Shown here in pieces: positions 16,697 to 25,615 of a stretch of 64,000 nucleotides of DNA (positions are counted from its first letter, which is position 1; each line of letters begins with the position of its first letter). The notes under the pieces are model-generated. The model was given only the letters and a program-made list of their open reading frames with translations, did not search any database and was not told the DNA's origin. Made by a program: the position numbers and the translations under genes. The stretch lies in the NCBI RefSeq assembly GCF_036231905.1, contig NZ_JAZARE010000005.1, forward strand, positions 1 through 64,000, given 5' to 3'. Source of the DNA: CAMLIZ01 sp036231905 (GTDB lineage: Bacteria > Pseudomonadota > Gammaproteobacteria > Burkholderiales > Burkholderiaceae_C).

Positions 16697-17255
16697 AGCT
16701 CGCCTTGCCGAGCGTGTTGGCGTTGATCATGTAGCCCGCCAGTGCCGCGGTGGCGTCGGCGGGAACCTCCAGCTTGTCCACCTTCAGGGCATGCACCGTG
16801 AAGACGTAGCGGTGCGGCTTGTCACCCTGCGGCGGGCACATGCCGCCCCAGGCGGCGGCTCCGTAGTCGATGCGCACCTGGCTGGCGCCCTGGGGCAGGT
16901 TGGCCCCTCCCGCGGCGCCCGCGTCCGGCTTGAGTGCGGTGACATCGGCAGGCAGGTTGATCACCGACCAGTGCCACCAGCCGGAGCCGGTGGGGGCATC
17001 GGGGTCGTACACGGTGACGGCGAAGCTCCTGGTGCCCGCAGGTGCCCCACTCCATTGCAGTGCCGGTGACTTGTTTTCGCCCGAGCAGCCGAAGCCGTTG
17101 AACTCGAACCGCTTGTCGATCCTGCCACCGGCCTGGATGTCCGGGCTGGTGAGCTGGAATCCGGCGGCATGGATGACGGTGGACAGGCTGATCAGCGCGG
17201 TGGCCAACAGGGTGTGTTTCACAAAAGCGTCCAAAGCATGTTGAGGAGCTTTCAT
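16662..17255 (-). CDS. YbhB/YbcL family PEBP (Raf kinase inhibitor-like) protein, exported
   Basis: A 197-residue phosphatidylethanolamine-binding-protein homologue. A signal peptide (hydrophobic run to about residue 30, cleavage near IHA) is followed by FQLTSPDIQAGG. The family motifs YDPDAPTGSGWWHW and the GYRGPCPP-equivalent YGAAAWGGMCPPQGDKPHRY are clear. Bacterial members are of uncertain function. It is monocistronic, convergent with the YgjV-like gene. Confidence 0.9.
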   Translation of the reverse strand: MKAPQHALDAFVKHTLLATALISLSTVIHAAGFQLTSPDIQAGGRIDKRFEFNGFGCSGENKSPALQWSGAPAGTRSFAVTVYDPDAPTGSGWWHWSVINLPADVTALKPDAGAAGGANLPQGASQVRIDYGAAAWGGMCPPQGDKPHRYVFTVHALKVDKLEVPADATAALAGYMINANTLGKASFTATYGRPKAK

Positions 17256-17343
17256 GATGGCGCGACGGGCACTGGCCCGTTAGCCGCGGCGCATCAATGG
17301 CTGTGCGCGGCAGCGCACCGGTGCCGAGCGGCACGCCCGGGCT

Positions 17344-18126
17344 TCACGGCCGCAGGTGCGACGGCGCATAACCGAAGCGCTTGCGAAACGCCGCGGTGAA
17401 CCGGCTGTGCGAGTCATAGCCGCACCGGGCGGCGATCTCGGACACCTGCAGGTTCGTGCCCTGCAGCAGTGCCATGGCGGATTCCAGGCGAACGTCCCGC
17501 ACGCATCGGCTGGCCGACGTGCCTTCTTCGCTGAGGCGGCGTTGCAGGCTGCTGGCGCTCAGATGAAAGGCCTGCGCCAGGGTCTCCACCGTCCACGCCG
17601 CATGCGGCCGCTGGCTCACGAGGCGATGCACGCGGTCGGCCCAACCCAGCTCCTGCATCGGCGCAAACACCACGCCGCGCTCGGCCAGCAGCAACAGCAC
17701 TTCGAGCGCGCGGTGTTCGCGCACTGCATCGGACACCTCCGGCTCCAGCAGCGCCGCGCTCGCGTGGCTGAAGGTGGAGACAAAGGCATCGTCGGCGTCG
17801 GCGCTGGCGCAGCCCTGGAGCGCGGGCGTGGCGGCAAACTGGCCGAAGCGGTCGTGAAACCTCTGCACCGTCTGTGGCGCAAAGGCGATCAGCCGGGCCT
17901 CGTAGTGGCCTCCGGGGACGGGCTCATTGAGCAGGTCCCACTGGGTGGCGCGCGGCAGGATGAAGGCCTGGCCGGCGGCAAACGTGATGTCCCCGCGGGG
18001 CGTGGCCAGGCGCTTGCGCCCGCACACCACCCAGCCGACCAGGTCGTCGCGCACCATGGCCGTGCGAACGAGATGCCGCACCGGCGTGCGAACGAGCTGG
18101 AAGGACGCGGCAGCGGACTGGGTCAT
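17344..18126 (-). CDS. AraC-family transcriptional regulator
   Basis: A 260-residue regulator: a cupin-like N-terminal sensing region (RLATPRGDITFAAGQAFILPRATQWDLL) and a C-terminal pair of AraC helix-turn-helix motifs (about 165-260), with the signature AARCGYDSHSRFTAAFRKRFGY. The ATG at 18126 was chosen over a TTG two codons upstream. The target genes are unknown; it reads away from the transglutaminase gene on the same strand with a 57-base gap. Confidence 0.85.
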   Translation of the reverse strand: MTQSAAASFQLVRTPVRHLVRTAMVRDDLVGWVVCGRKRLATPRGDITFAAGQAFILPRATQWDLLNEPVPGGHYEARLIAFAPQTVQRFHDRFGQFAATPALQGCASADADDAFVSTFSHASAALLEPEVSDAVREHRALEVLLLLAERGVVFAPMQELGWADRVHRLVSQRPHAAWTVETLAQAFHLSASSLQRRLSEEGTSASRCVRDVRLESAMALLQGTNLQVSEIAARCGYDSHSRFTAAFRKRFGYAPSHLRP

Positions 18127-18183
18127 GGTCAAGGGCGCAACCGATGCGGCGGCGCCATTGTCCCCCAGGGCCGGGGGCTGCCT

Positions 18184-19050
18184 TCAGCCGCGGTCGGTGG
18201 ACAGCGCCTGCGCGCAGCGGTGCGGCAGCACGATGCCCTTGGCCGTGTCCTCCCGGGCCACCGCATGGATCAGCGGCGCCTGCGACGTCACGGCGCCAAA
18301 GATGGTGGCAAACGCCACGTCGGCGGCGTCGCGCCCGGTGCCGAAGCGCACAAAGCCCATGGGCACCGCGGTGCCCGAGGGATCGAAGATGTACCAGCGG
18401 TCGCCCAGGTACACCTCCACGTAGGCATGGAAGTCCGGCGGCCCGAGCGCCGGGTCGGCACCGTAGTCGGTGCCGGTCGCGAACCGGGCGGGGATGTTGA
18501 CCGCGCGGCACAGGGCGATCATCAGGTGCGCGAAGTCGCGGCACACGCCCACCTGCTCGATCAGGGTGTCCACCGCCGAGGTGTTGCCGTTGGAGCTGTT
18601 GGAGGTGAAGGTGACCCGCTTCTGCACCCAGTCCTGGATGGCCTGCACGCGGCTGTGGCCCTGCCACAGGCTGCCGAATTCGTTGATCGCGAACTTGACC
18701 AGCCGGTCGGACTGGCAGTAGCGGCTGGGGTAGATGTAGCCCATCACCTCCGGCGGCAGGTCGCGCACCGGCACTTCGGCCAGGGTGGCGGGGTCGGCCA
18801 TGTGATGGCGCATGTCCACCACCGCCGAATACTGCACCGTCAGCGGCCCGGGCTCGGCCCGCAGCCGCATGGTGCGGTTGCCGGTGGCCGGATCGGTATG
18901 GACACGCGGTTCGATCGGCTGGCTGATCACCAGGCGCTCGTGGGTGACCGTCTGGCAAGGGGTTTGCGCGGCGTGCAGGTTCAGCACGAAGTCGGCGCCA
19001 TGTTCGCCCACCTCGTAGCTCAGGCCGACCTGCATCTCGATTCGGACCAT
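18184..19050 (-). CDS. Transglutaminase-like cysteine protease family protein
   Basis: A 288-residue cytoplasmic protein with an N-terminal beta domain (Bacterial transglutaminase-like N-terminal type, with YSAVVDMRHH) and a transglutaminase core. The catalytic triad is readable: C170 in GVCRDFAHLM, H208 in DFHAYVEVYL and D223 in IFDPSG. Family members are proteases or amidases; the substrate is unknown. The start is backed by AAGGAAC. It begins eight bases after the stop of the upstream sensor kinase, so both are very likely one operon. Confidence 0.85.
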   Translation of the reverse strand: MVRIEMQVGLSYEVGEHGADFVLNLHAAQTPCQTVTHERLVISQPIEPRVHTDPATGNRTMRLRAEPGPLTVQYSAVVDMRHHMADPATLAEVPVRDLPPEVMGYIYPSRYCQSDRLVKFAINEFGSLWQGHSRVQAIQDWVQKRVTFTSNSSNGNTSAVDTLIEQVGVCRDFAHLMIALCRAVNIPARFATGTDYGADPALGPPDFHAYVEVYLGDRWYIFDPSGTAVPMGFVRFGTGRDAADVAFATIFGAVTSQAPLIHAVAREDTAKGIVLPHRCAQALSTDRG

Positions 19051-19058
19051 GTTGTTCC

Positions 19059-20225
19059 TTAGTTCAACTTCAGGCCACCGAATGCGGAGACCTCCGCTTC
19101 GTTGGCATGGCGCGGCAGGCGGATCCGGAAGGCCGTGCCACCCTCGGCGGAGGAGTCCACCGCCACCGAGCCGCCATGGGCCGTGGCGATCTCCTTCACG
19201 ATGTACAGGCCCAGGCCGAGGTTCACGCCGAAGTGGTCACCACCAGCGCCACGCACCAGCGGCTCGAACAGGCTGTCGCGCGTTTCTGCGGAGATGACCG
19301 CGCCCTTGTTCGCCACCGAGATCACAAGTTCCACCTCGTCGACGCCAACCACCGTCACTTCCACCGGCTTGTCGGGGCGGCCGTACTTGACCGCATTGCC
19401 CACCAGGTTGGACAGCGCCTGCGCAATGCGCTGCTCGTCGCAGGTGCAGGCCATGTCGCCACTGCGGGCCAGCGTGATCGCGCGCTCCGGGTACACGCTC
19501 TGCAGCTCGCCCACCACGCGCTCGCACACCTTGCCCAGGTCCAGCGGCACGGGAGCCACCCGCATGCCTTCGCCCAGGCCGCTGCGCACGAAATCCAGCA
19601 GGTCGTCGAGCAGGCTCTCGATGCGCTTGCCGGCCCGCAGAACGCGGTCCGCCGCCTCGGGCACGGGGCGCTGCAGCCGCTGGGCCAGCACCAGCGACTG
19701 GCCCGACGCCATGATGGTGGCCAGCGGCGTGCGCAGTTCATGGCTCAGCACACCGAGGAACAAGGTGCGCATGTGGGCCGCTTCGGCCGCGAAATAAAGA
19801 ATGGACTCCGCCAGTGCCTGGTCCATCGCCTCGTTGAAGCGCACCAGCTCGAACACCTCGTCGCGCCCGAGCTGCGGCTTGCTCTCGAACCACAGGCGGA
19901 TCACCGAGGCGCGCAGGGACCGGAATTCGGCCGTGGTCTGATTCACGTCGAAGCCGGCTGCGGCACGCAGCTCGCCGTGCAGCGCCGCGGCCGTGGGGTT
20001 GTCGCTGCTCGGGGCCGGCCCGCGCCCGTGCGACTTGGCGCGCTGGGCACGCCCCGTCTGTGGCTGCTTCATGTCCAGCGCAATCGCGGCCAGCACCTGG
20101 GCGGCGTGGTCGCGCAGCGCGGCCTTGTCCATGGAGGCCGCAGCCGGCAGCAGCGTCTGCGCAAACGCCTCGCACTCGGAGAGGATGGCCTCCTGGTGCT
20201 GCGTGATGAACTCGGAAAGTGCCAC
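19059..20225 (-). CDS. Soluble sensor histidine kinase with RsbRD-like N-terminal domain
   Basis: A 388-residue kinase without membrane segments. Residues 1-160 resemble the RsbRD-type N-terminal region (FITQHQEAILSECEAFAQTLLP; EFRSLRASVIRLW). HisKA follows with GVLSHELRTPLATIM, then HATPase with NLVGNAVKYGRP and LGLGLYIVKEIATAHGG. The start is GTG with GGAG upstream. The receiver-only protein encoded 65 bases upstream on the same strand is the natural partner. The N-terminal domain is shared with stress-signalling proteins, of interest because a stressosome operon lies 6 kb away. Confidence 0.83.
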   Translation of the reverse strand: MALSEFITQHQEAILSECEAFAQTLLPAAASMDKAALRDHAAQVLAAIALDMKQPQTGRAQRAKSHGRGPAPSSDNPTAAALHGELRAAAGFDVNQTTAEFRSLRASVIRLWFESKPQLGRDEVFELVRFNEAMDQALAESILYFAAEAAHMRTLFLGVLSHELRTPLATIMASGQSLVLAQRLQRPVPEAADRVLRAGKRIESLLDDLLDFVRSGLGEGMRVAPVPLDLGKVCERVVGELQSVYPERAITLARSGDMACTCDEQRIAQALSNLVGNAVKYGRPDKPVEVTVVGVDEVELVISVANKGAVISAETRDSLFEPLVRGAGGDHFGVNLGLGLYIVKEIATAHGGSVAVDSSAEGGTAFRIRLPRHANEAEVSAFGGLKLN

Positions 20226-20290
20226 TGCGAATTCTCCGAACTCACGCCTACAGGGGCGCTGCCCATTGTAGGCGTCGATGCACGGCCGCT

Positions 20291-20701
20291 TCAGGGTGCG
20301 TCGGTGTCCGGCGCCTCCACCAGGCCGTTGAGCAGGCGCACCAGCTGCTCGGTGCTGGCCGGCTTGAGCAGCGCTTGTGCGAACCGCTTGTCGTGTGCCG
20401 CCTCGTCCTGAAGGTCGGCATTGCCGGTCACCGCCACCAACGGGGGCACGCGCCCACCCAAGGCATGCTGCATGCGGTCGGCAATGTCGAAGCCGCTCTG
20501 GTCGTCCACTTCCAGGTCCATCAGCACCGCATCGGGCGGGTGCTCGATCGCCTGCGACAGGCCCTCACTGCCGTCGTACGCCACGTCCACATCCCAATCG
20601 CAGGCCAGGCGCAGGAGGTCGCCGATCGAATCCGCATAGTCGCGGTTGTTGTCCAGTACAAGCACACGGTGCGGCGGGTGGACGTGCTCGGCGGGTTTCA
20701 T
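20291..20701 (-). CDS. Single-domain response regulator (receiver only)
   Basis: A 136-residue receiver domain without an output domain. Phosphoacceptor D62 in VLMDLEVDDQSG and K113 in LLKPAS are present; the first acidic cluster is VLDNNRD, with Asn replacing the second acidic residue. A ribosome site (AGGGAAAC) precedes the ATG. It lies just upstream of the soluble kinase gene on the same strand and is probably its phosphorylation partner or phosphate sink. Confidence 0.8.
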   Translation of the reverse strand: MKPAEHVHPPHRVLVLDNNRDYADSIGDLLRLACDWDVDVAYDGSEGLSQAIEHPPDAVLMDLEVDDQSGFDIADRMQHALGGRVPPLVAVTGNADLQDEAAHDKRFAQALLKPASTEQLVRLLNGLVEAPDTDAP

Positions 20702-20749
20702 GCGGTTTCCCTGGCAATCGCGGCTCCCGGCATGCGGCGATGCGGCATG

Positions 20750-21808
20750 TCAGCCGGGTTTGTCCACCGCCTGCTCCACATACAGGCGCTGCACCAGCAC
20801 CACCGCCACCACCATCAGCGGCGTGCCGAACACCACCCCCAGTGGCCCGAACAAGGTGCCGAACACCACCACGCCGGCCAGCGTGAGCACCGGCGGCAGC
20901 GCCACCGCCCAGCGCTGCACCAGCGGCACCAGGATGTGGTTCTCCACCTGCTGCAGCACCACGAAGAAGGCCGCCACGTACAGCGCCTGCGTGGGGCCCT
21001 GGCCGAACGCGACCAGCACGGCCAGCAGCCCGGCCGCGATCGGCCCGATGAAGGGCACGAACTCCAGCAGGCCGGCGATCACGCCCAGCGCCAGCGCCAG
21101 CGGCATGCCGAGCAGCCCCAGGCCCACCGCCACCGCCACGCCCACGGCCACCATGGTGACGCCCTGCCCCACCAGCCAGCGCGTGAGCGCTTCGCCGGCC
21201 GCGTCCAGCGTGTCGCCCAGCAGCACGCGCCGCTGCGCCGGCAGCAGGCGCAGCAGGCCGTCGCGGTACAGGCGCACGTCCAGCGCCAGGTAGATGCCCA
21301 TCAGCAGCATCAGCAGCGCCGCACCGGCCCCGCGGAAGGCGCCGGTCGCCAGGCCCGCGATACCGGCCCAGGGCAAGGGCGCTTCGCTGAGCCCGCCAAT
21401 CGACTCCAGCACCCGCTGGCCGAGCGCAGAGCCCTGCAGCCAGGCCTTCAGTGCCTGCCAGGCCTTGGGGAGCGTGCCTTGCAGGGAGTGCAGTTGCTCG
21501 GCCAGCGGATCGCCCAGCCACCACAACCCGCCAGCCACCAGCAGCACCATCAGCAGCGTGACCGCCAGCACGGCCGGGCGGCGGCCCAGGCCGGTGCGCC
21601 GCGTCAGCGGGCTGGCCAGCGCGCACAAGGTGGCGGCCACCAGCACCGCGCCAAAGAACAGCAGCAGGGGTTCGCGCAGCTCCCACAGCAGCGCGATCAG
21701 CAGGACGCCGGCAATCAGCCGCCACCAGGGGCGGGTGGTGGCCGCCGGGGAGGACATGGGCATGAGCGAAAGCAGGAAGCCGTGTTGCCGGCCCTCCTGC
21801 AAGCGCAA
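20750..21808 (-). CDS. AI-2E/PerM family membrane permease
   Basis: A 352-residue polytopic membrane protein of the AI-2E family (PerM/TqsA-like). It has about seven or eight helices, with the typical pairs GLLEFVPFIGPIAAGLLAVLVA and FGTLFGPLGVVFGTPLMVV near the end. Members export diverse small molecules; the substrate cannot be predicted. The start is uncertain: a TTG at 21808 has GGGAGG upstream, while an ATG at 21763 has no clear ribosome site. A second family member occurs at 24003 on the other strand. Confidence 0.82.
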   Translation of the reverse strand: MRLQEGRQHGFLLSLMPMSSPAATTRPWWRLIAGVLLIALLWELREPLLLFFGAVLVAATLCALASPLTRRTGLGRRPAVLAVTLLMVLLVAGGLWWLGDPLAEQLHSLQGTLPKAWQALKAWLQGSALGQRVLESIGGLSEAPLPWAGIAGLATGAFRGAGAALLMLLMGIYLALDVRLYRDGLLRLLPAQRRVLLGDTLDAAGEALTRWLVGQGVTMVAVGVAVAVGLGLLGMPLALALGVIAGLLEFVPFIGPIAAGLLAVLVAFGQGPTQALYVAAFFVVLQQVENHILVPLVQRWAVALPPVLTLAGVVVFGTLFGPLGVVFGTPLMVVAVVLVQRLYVEQAVDKPG

Positions 21809-21835
21809 TACCCGCCTCCCGCTGGCGGCCAGGCT

Positions 21836-22837
21836 TCAGGCGTTCACGCTCGCCATGCTGGCGGCCGGATAGCGGGTGCCCGCCACCTCGCGCTGGGCCA
21901 GCACGCGGTCGATCCGCTCGAGTTCCTGCGGGCCCAGGGCGAGCGTGGCGGCCGCCGCGTTTTCGTCCAGCCGCGCGATGCGCCGGGTGCCCGGGATGGG
22001 CACCAGCGACGGGTTGCGGTGCAGCAGCCAGGCCAGCGCCAGCTGGGCCGGCGTGCAGCCACGCTCTGCCGCGATGCGCTGGACCTCGGCCACCAGGGCC
22101 AGGTTGGTGGGCAGGCTCTCGGCCTGGAAGCGCGGGTTGCTGCGGCGCCAGTCATCGGGCGCCAGGTCCTCCGCACTCTGGATGGCGCCGGTGAGAAAGC
22201 CGCGCCCCAGCGGGCTGTAGGCCACGAAGCCGATGCCCAGCGCCTCGCAGGTCGGCAGCACCTCGGCCTCCACGTCGCGGGTCCAGAGGGAATACTCGCT
22301 CTGCAGCGCGCTGATCGGATGCACCGCATGGGCGCGCCGGATGGTGGCGGCGGAGGCTTCCGACAAACCCAGGAAGCGCACCTTGCCGGCCTTGACCAGC
22401 TCCGCCATCGCGCCCACCGTGTCCTCGATCGGCACGCTGCGGTCCACCCGGTGCTGGTAGTACAGGTCGATGTGGTCCACGCCCAGGCGCTGCAGGCTGG
22501 CGTCGCAGGCGCTGCGCACATACTCCGGCCGGCCGTTGATGCCGAGGAAGGCCCCATCAGGCCCGCGCACATTGCCGAACTTGGTGGCGAGCACCACCTC
22601 ACGCCGGCGTGTGCGCAGCAGCTGCGACAGCAGGCGCTCGTTGGCTCCGTTGATGCCGTACATGTCGGCCGTGTCCAGGAAATTCACGCCGATGTCCAGC
22701 GCGTGGTTCAGCACCGCCAGCGACACCGCGTCGTCGGCCGGGCCGTAGAAATCGGACATGCCCATGCAGCCCAGGCCGATGGCAGACACGTTCAGGCCCT
22801 GGCGGCCGAGTTCGCGGCGGGGAATCGGGTTGTTCAT
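21836..22837 (-). CDS. Aldo/keto reductase
   Basis: A 333-residue NADPH-dependent aldo/keto reductase of the YakC/AKR13-like group. FLDTADMYG carries the catalytic Asp and Tyr, LATKFG the Lys and YYQHRVDR the His; IPGTRRIARLDEN near the C-terminus is the cofactor phosphate-binding stretch. A ribosome site (AAGGGG) precedes the ATG. It is divergent from an AraC-type regulator gene; in many proteobacteria such regulators control the adjacent reductase in response to electrophiles, which is inferred here. Confidence 0.9.
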   Translation of the reverse strand: MNNPIPRRELGRQGLNVSAIGLGCMGMSDFYGPADDAVSLAVLNHALDIGVNFLDTADMYGINGANERLLSQLLRTRRREVVLATKFGNVRGPDGAFLGINGRPEYVRSACDASLQRLGVDHIDLYYQHRVDRSVPIEDTVGAMAELVKAGKVRFLGLSEASAATIRRAHAVHPISALQSEYSLWTRDVEAEVLPTCEALGIGFVAYSPLGRGFLTGAIQSAEDLAPDDWRRSNPRFQAESLPTNLALVAEVQRIAAERGCTPAQLALAWLLHRNPSLVPIPGTRRIARLDENAAAATLALGPQELERIDRVLAQREVAGTRYPAASMASVNA

Positions 22838-22993
22838 GAAAAGCCCCTTGAGGTGAGGAATGACACGAGCTGCAGCGTAGGGCGCGGGGCCGGCGCGGCG
22901 TTAGCCGATTGCTGGCCCATCCTTGCCCGATCCTCCGAAGCACCCGCCCTCGCGCGCGCACGAGGCGCACGCCCGCCGCACAATCGGCGCACC

Positions 22994-23932
22994 ATGTCCG
23001 ACCTTGATTTCCCAACGCCTGCTCGCGAGGCGCAAACCGATCCGCGCCAGGCCGAGCTGATCGACCTGGTTGCCCGATTCACGCCCGGCGACGGCTTGCA
23101 CAGCACGCCGATCGCGCCCTTGCAGCTCATCCGCGCCAGTGCCCCGGCCTATCGGCTGCCCGCCGTGTATGACCCCGGCCTGTGCGTGGTGGTGCAGGGC
23201 CGCAAGCAGGCCCTCATGGGCAGCCAGGTGTTCACCTACGACCCGCTGCACTGCCTGGTGATCTCGGTCACCGTGCCCACGGTGGGCCAGATCCTGGAGG
23301 CCACGCCGGACAGGCCCTACCTGTGCGTGCGTCTGAACATCGACGCCCGGGAAGTGGGCGCGCTGATGCTGGAGGCGCCCGCCGCCGGCGAACCGCCCCC
23401 GCCCACGGTGGCCCAGCCGGGGCTGCAGGTGTGGCGGGTGACCGCGCCGCTGCTGGACGCGGTGCTGCGGCTGCTGCGCCTGCTGCTCACGCCGCAGGAC
23501 GCGCCGGTGCTGGCGCCACTGGCGGTGCGCGAGATCTACTACCGGGTGCTCACCGGCGGCCTGGGCCAGCGCCTGCGCGACCTGGCGGTGGCCGACAGCC
23601 ACAGCCAGCGCATCGCCCGCGCGATCGACCTGCTCAAGCGCCGCTACGCCGAGCCGGTGCGCGTGGAAGAGGTGGCGCAGGCGGTGCACATGAGCCCGTC
23701 CACACTGCACCACCACTTCAAGCAGGTGACCGCGATGTCGCCGCTGCAGTTCCAGAAGCACCTGCGCCTGCACCAGGCACGCCGGCTGATGCTCACCGAA
23801 GGGCTGGACGCGGCCGCCGCCGGCCACCAGGTGGGCTACGAGAGCCCATCGCAGTTCAGCCGCGAGTACCGGCGCCTGTTCGGCGCGCCGCCCCGGGCCG
23901 AGATCCAGGCGGTGCGGCAGGCCGGCGCCTGA
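22994..23932 (+). CDS. AraC-family regulator with AraC_N cupin domain
   Basis: A 312-residue regulator: an AraC-type N-terminal domain (DPGLCVVVQGRKQALMGSQVF; YLCVRLNID) and two helix-turn-helix units at about 215-310 (EEVAQAVHMSPSTLHHHFKQVTAMSP; GYESPSQFSREYRRLFG). It is divergent from the aldo/keto reductase gene with a 156-base gap in which short CCATCCTTGCCCGATCC-like repeats occur near 22913-22935, perhaps its operator. The ATG at 22994 starts the conserved region. Confidence 0.87.
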   Translation: MSDLDFPTPAREAQTDPRQAELIDLVARFTPGDGLHSTPIAPLQLIRASAPAYRLPAVYDPGLCVVVQGRKQALMGSQVFTYDPLHCLVISVTVPTVGQILEATPDRPYLCVRLNIDAREVGALMLEAPAAGEPPPPTVAQPGLQVWRVTAPLLDAVLRLLRLLLTPQDAPVLAPLAVREIYYRVLTGGLGQRLRDLAVADSHSQRIARAIDLLKRRYAEPVRVEEVAQAVHMSPSTLHHHFKQVTAMSPLQFQKHLRLHQARRLMLTEGLDAAAAGHQVGYESPSQFSREYRRLFGAPPRAEIQAVRQAGA

Positions 23933-24002
23933 ACCGGCCGCAGCGCACGTTCCCTGCGTTCGGGCGGCTTACCGGCACGGCCGGCGCCGCACACAATCGG
24001 GC

Positions 24003-25157
24003 ATGACCTCCACGCCCTCCCCGCTCGGCAGCGCCAACGACGACGCCGACACGCCGCCGCCCACGCTGCACAACCATGTCGACCTGCGCAGCACCTCGCT
24101 GGCGCTGATCGCGGTGCTGGCCACGCTGGTGGTGCTGCGCTGGGCCAGCGACGTGTTCATCCCGGTGCTGATCGGCGTGATGCTCAGTTATGCGCTGTCG
24201 CCCATCGTGGACCAGCTGGCGCGCTGGCGCGTGCCGCGGGCGCTGAGCGCCACGCTGCTGATCGCCGCCCTGGTGGGCAGCATCGGGTTCACCGCCTATT
24301 CGCTGGCCGACGACGCCAATGCGCTGATCGAGTCGCTGCCCACGGCGGCGCAGAAGCTGCGGCAATCCATGCGCTCGCATGCGCGCAACGCCAACCCGAT
24401 CGACAAGATGCAGAAGGCGGCCACCCAGATCGAGCAGGCCGCCGAGGAAACCGGCGGCGCGGCGCCCAGCACCCGCGGCGTGACCAAGGTGGTGATCGAG
24501 AAGCCGCGCTTCAACATCCGGGACTACCTGTGGACCGGCACGCTCGGCCTGGTGGCCCTGCTGGGCCAGGCCACGGTGGTGCTGTTCCTCACGCTCTTCA
24601 TCCTGGCCTCGGGCGACACCTTCCGCCGCAAGCTGGTCAAGCTGGCCGGGCCCACGTTCGCCCAGAAGAAGATCACCGTGCAGGCGCTGGACGAGATCAC
24701 CCTGCAGATCGAGCGCTACCTGCTGGTGCAGGTGGCCACCAGCGTGCTCGTGGGCCTGGCCACCTGGCTGGCGTTCGTGGCCCTGGGGGTGAACCATGCC
24801 GCGGTGTGGGGCGTGGTGGCCGGCGTGCTGAACCTCGTGCCCTACATCGGCGCGGTGGCGGTCACCGGCGGGGCGGCGCTGGTGGGCTTCCTGCAGTTCG
24901 GCACGGCGGAAATGGCGTTCGCCATCGCCGGCGTGTCGCTGGTGATCCAGAGCCTGGAGGGCTACCTGCTCACGCCCTGGCTCACCAGCCGCGCCAGCCG
25001 CATGAGCCCGGTGGTGGTGTTCGTCGGGGTGCTGGGCTGGGGCTGGCTGTGGGGCGCCTGGGGGCTGATCCTCGGCGTGCCGATCCTGATGGCGGTGAAG
25101 TCGGTGTGCGACCGGGTCGACGACCTGAAGCCGATCGGCGAGCTGCTCGGCGATTGA
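24003..25157 (+). CDS. AI-2E/PerM family membrane permease
   Basis: A 384-residue second member of the AI-2E family, with paired N-terminal helices (VLATLVVLRWASDVFIPVLI; VMLSYALSPIVDQLARWRVP), a long hydrophilic segment at about 100-165, and the conserved GVVAGVLNLVPYIGAVAV and WLWGAWGLILGVPILMAVK. The substrate is unknown. It is 70 bases downstream of the AraC regulator on the same strand and may be co-transcribed. Its end is 12 bases from the convergent darcynin gene. Confidence 0.85.
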   Translation: MTSTPSPLGSANDDADTPPPTLHNHVDLRSTSLALIAVLATLVVLRWASDVFIPVLIGVMLSYALSPIVDQLARWRVPRALSATLLIAALVGSIGFTAYSLADDANALIESLPTAAQKLRQSMRSHARNANPIDKMQKAATQIEQAAEETGGAAPSTRGVTKVVIEKPRFNIRDYLWTGTLGLVALLGQATVVLFLTLFILASGDTFRRKLVKLAGPTFAQKKITVQALDEITLQIERYLLVQVATSVLVGLATWLAFVALGVNHAAVWGVVAGVLNLVPYIGAVAVTGGAALVGFLQFGTAEMAFAIAGVSLVIQSLEGYLLTPWLTSRASRMSPVVVFVGVLGWGWLWGAWGLILGVPILMAVKSVCDRVDDLKPIGELLGD

Positions 25158-25169
25158 ACCGCCCCTTGT

Positions 25170-25514
25170 TCACACCGCGGCCGCGCTGAGCATCGGCCGC
25201 TCCAGCTCGCGCCAGCCGTCCTCGGCGCCGATGATCGCGTCGGCCACCTCGAAGTAGCGCGCCAGGAAGTCGGTGTCGCGCAGGGCGGCCACCAGCTCGT
25301 AGTAGGCGGGCAGCTCGCTCGTCTCCCAGGCCGCCACGCCGGCGCAGCGGCCGTGGAAGGCCTCGCTGTCGTAGTAGCGCAGCCGCACGTCCGGGAACCC
25401 CTCGAACACGAACATCAGGGTCTCGTCCAGCACGGCGTGGCGCTCCGGCGCACTCAATGCCTGCCACTGCGGCGTGGCCTTGAGCAGCATGAACACGGTG
25501 TAGCGGCGTTGCAT
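25170..25514 (-). CDS. Darcynin-family small protein
   Basis: A 114-residue protein matching the darcynin family by its overall pattern: YTVFMLLKATPQWQAL at the start, FVFEGFPDVRLRYYDSEAF in the middle, and WETSELPAYYELVAALRDT. No enzymatic role is established. The ATG at 25514 begins the conserved sequence; the longer frame only adds promoter sequence. It is divergent from a TetR-family regulator, which probably controls it. Confidence 0.7.
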   Translation of the reverse strand: MQRRYTVFMLLKATPQWQALSAPERHAVLDETLMFVFEGFPDVRLRYYDSEAFHGRCAGVAAWETSELPAYYELVAALRDTDFLARYFEVADAIIGAEDGWRELERPMLSAAAV

Positions 25515-25573
25515 GGCGATGTCCCCGAAACGATGGCTGGTTGACGGCGTGGCCTGGTGTACCGACACTATGC

Positions 25574-25585
25574 GAGCTTTTGCTC
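25574..25585. promoter_or_regulatory. Candidate TetR operator between the darcynin and tetR genes
   Basis: GAGC-TTTT-GCTC is a perfect inverted repeat, extending to six-base arms with one mismatch (GCGAGC/GCTCAC). It sits in the 101-base divergent intergenic region, 31 bases upstream of the regulator ATG. TetR regulators usually bind such palindromes between themselves and a divergent target gene. Confidence 0.4.
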
Positions 25586-25615
25586 ACATTGGCTACTCGC
25601 ATTCCGTTCACCCCG

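Noticed and set aside
20219..22993. N-terminal extension of the AraC regulator by over 900 codons
   Set aside because: The extension is antisense to the receiver, PerM permease and aldo/keto reductase genes and has no domain; the real start is the ATG at 22994.
22838..22993. AraC operator in the aldo/keto reductase intergenic region
   Set aside because: Only short, imperfect repeats are visible; not strong enough for a separate feature.
20750..25157. Two AI-2E family permeases as evidence of an autoinducer-2 quorum system
   Set aside because: The family is broad (PerM/TqsA), and no luxS, lsr or other AI-2 gene is present.
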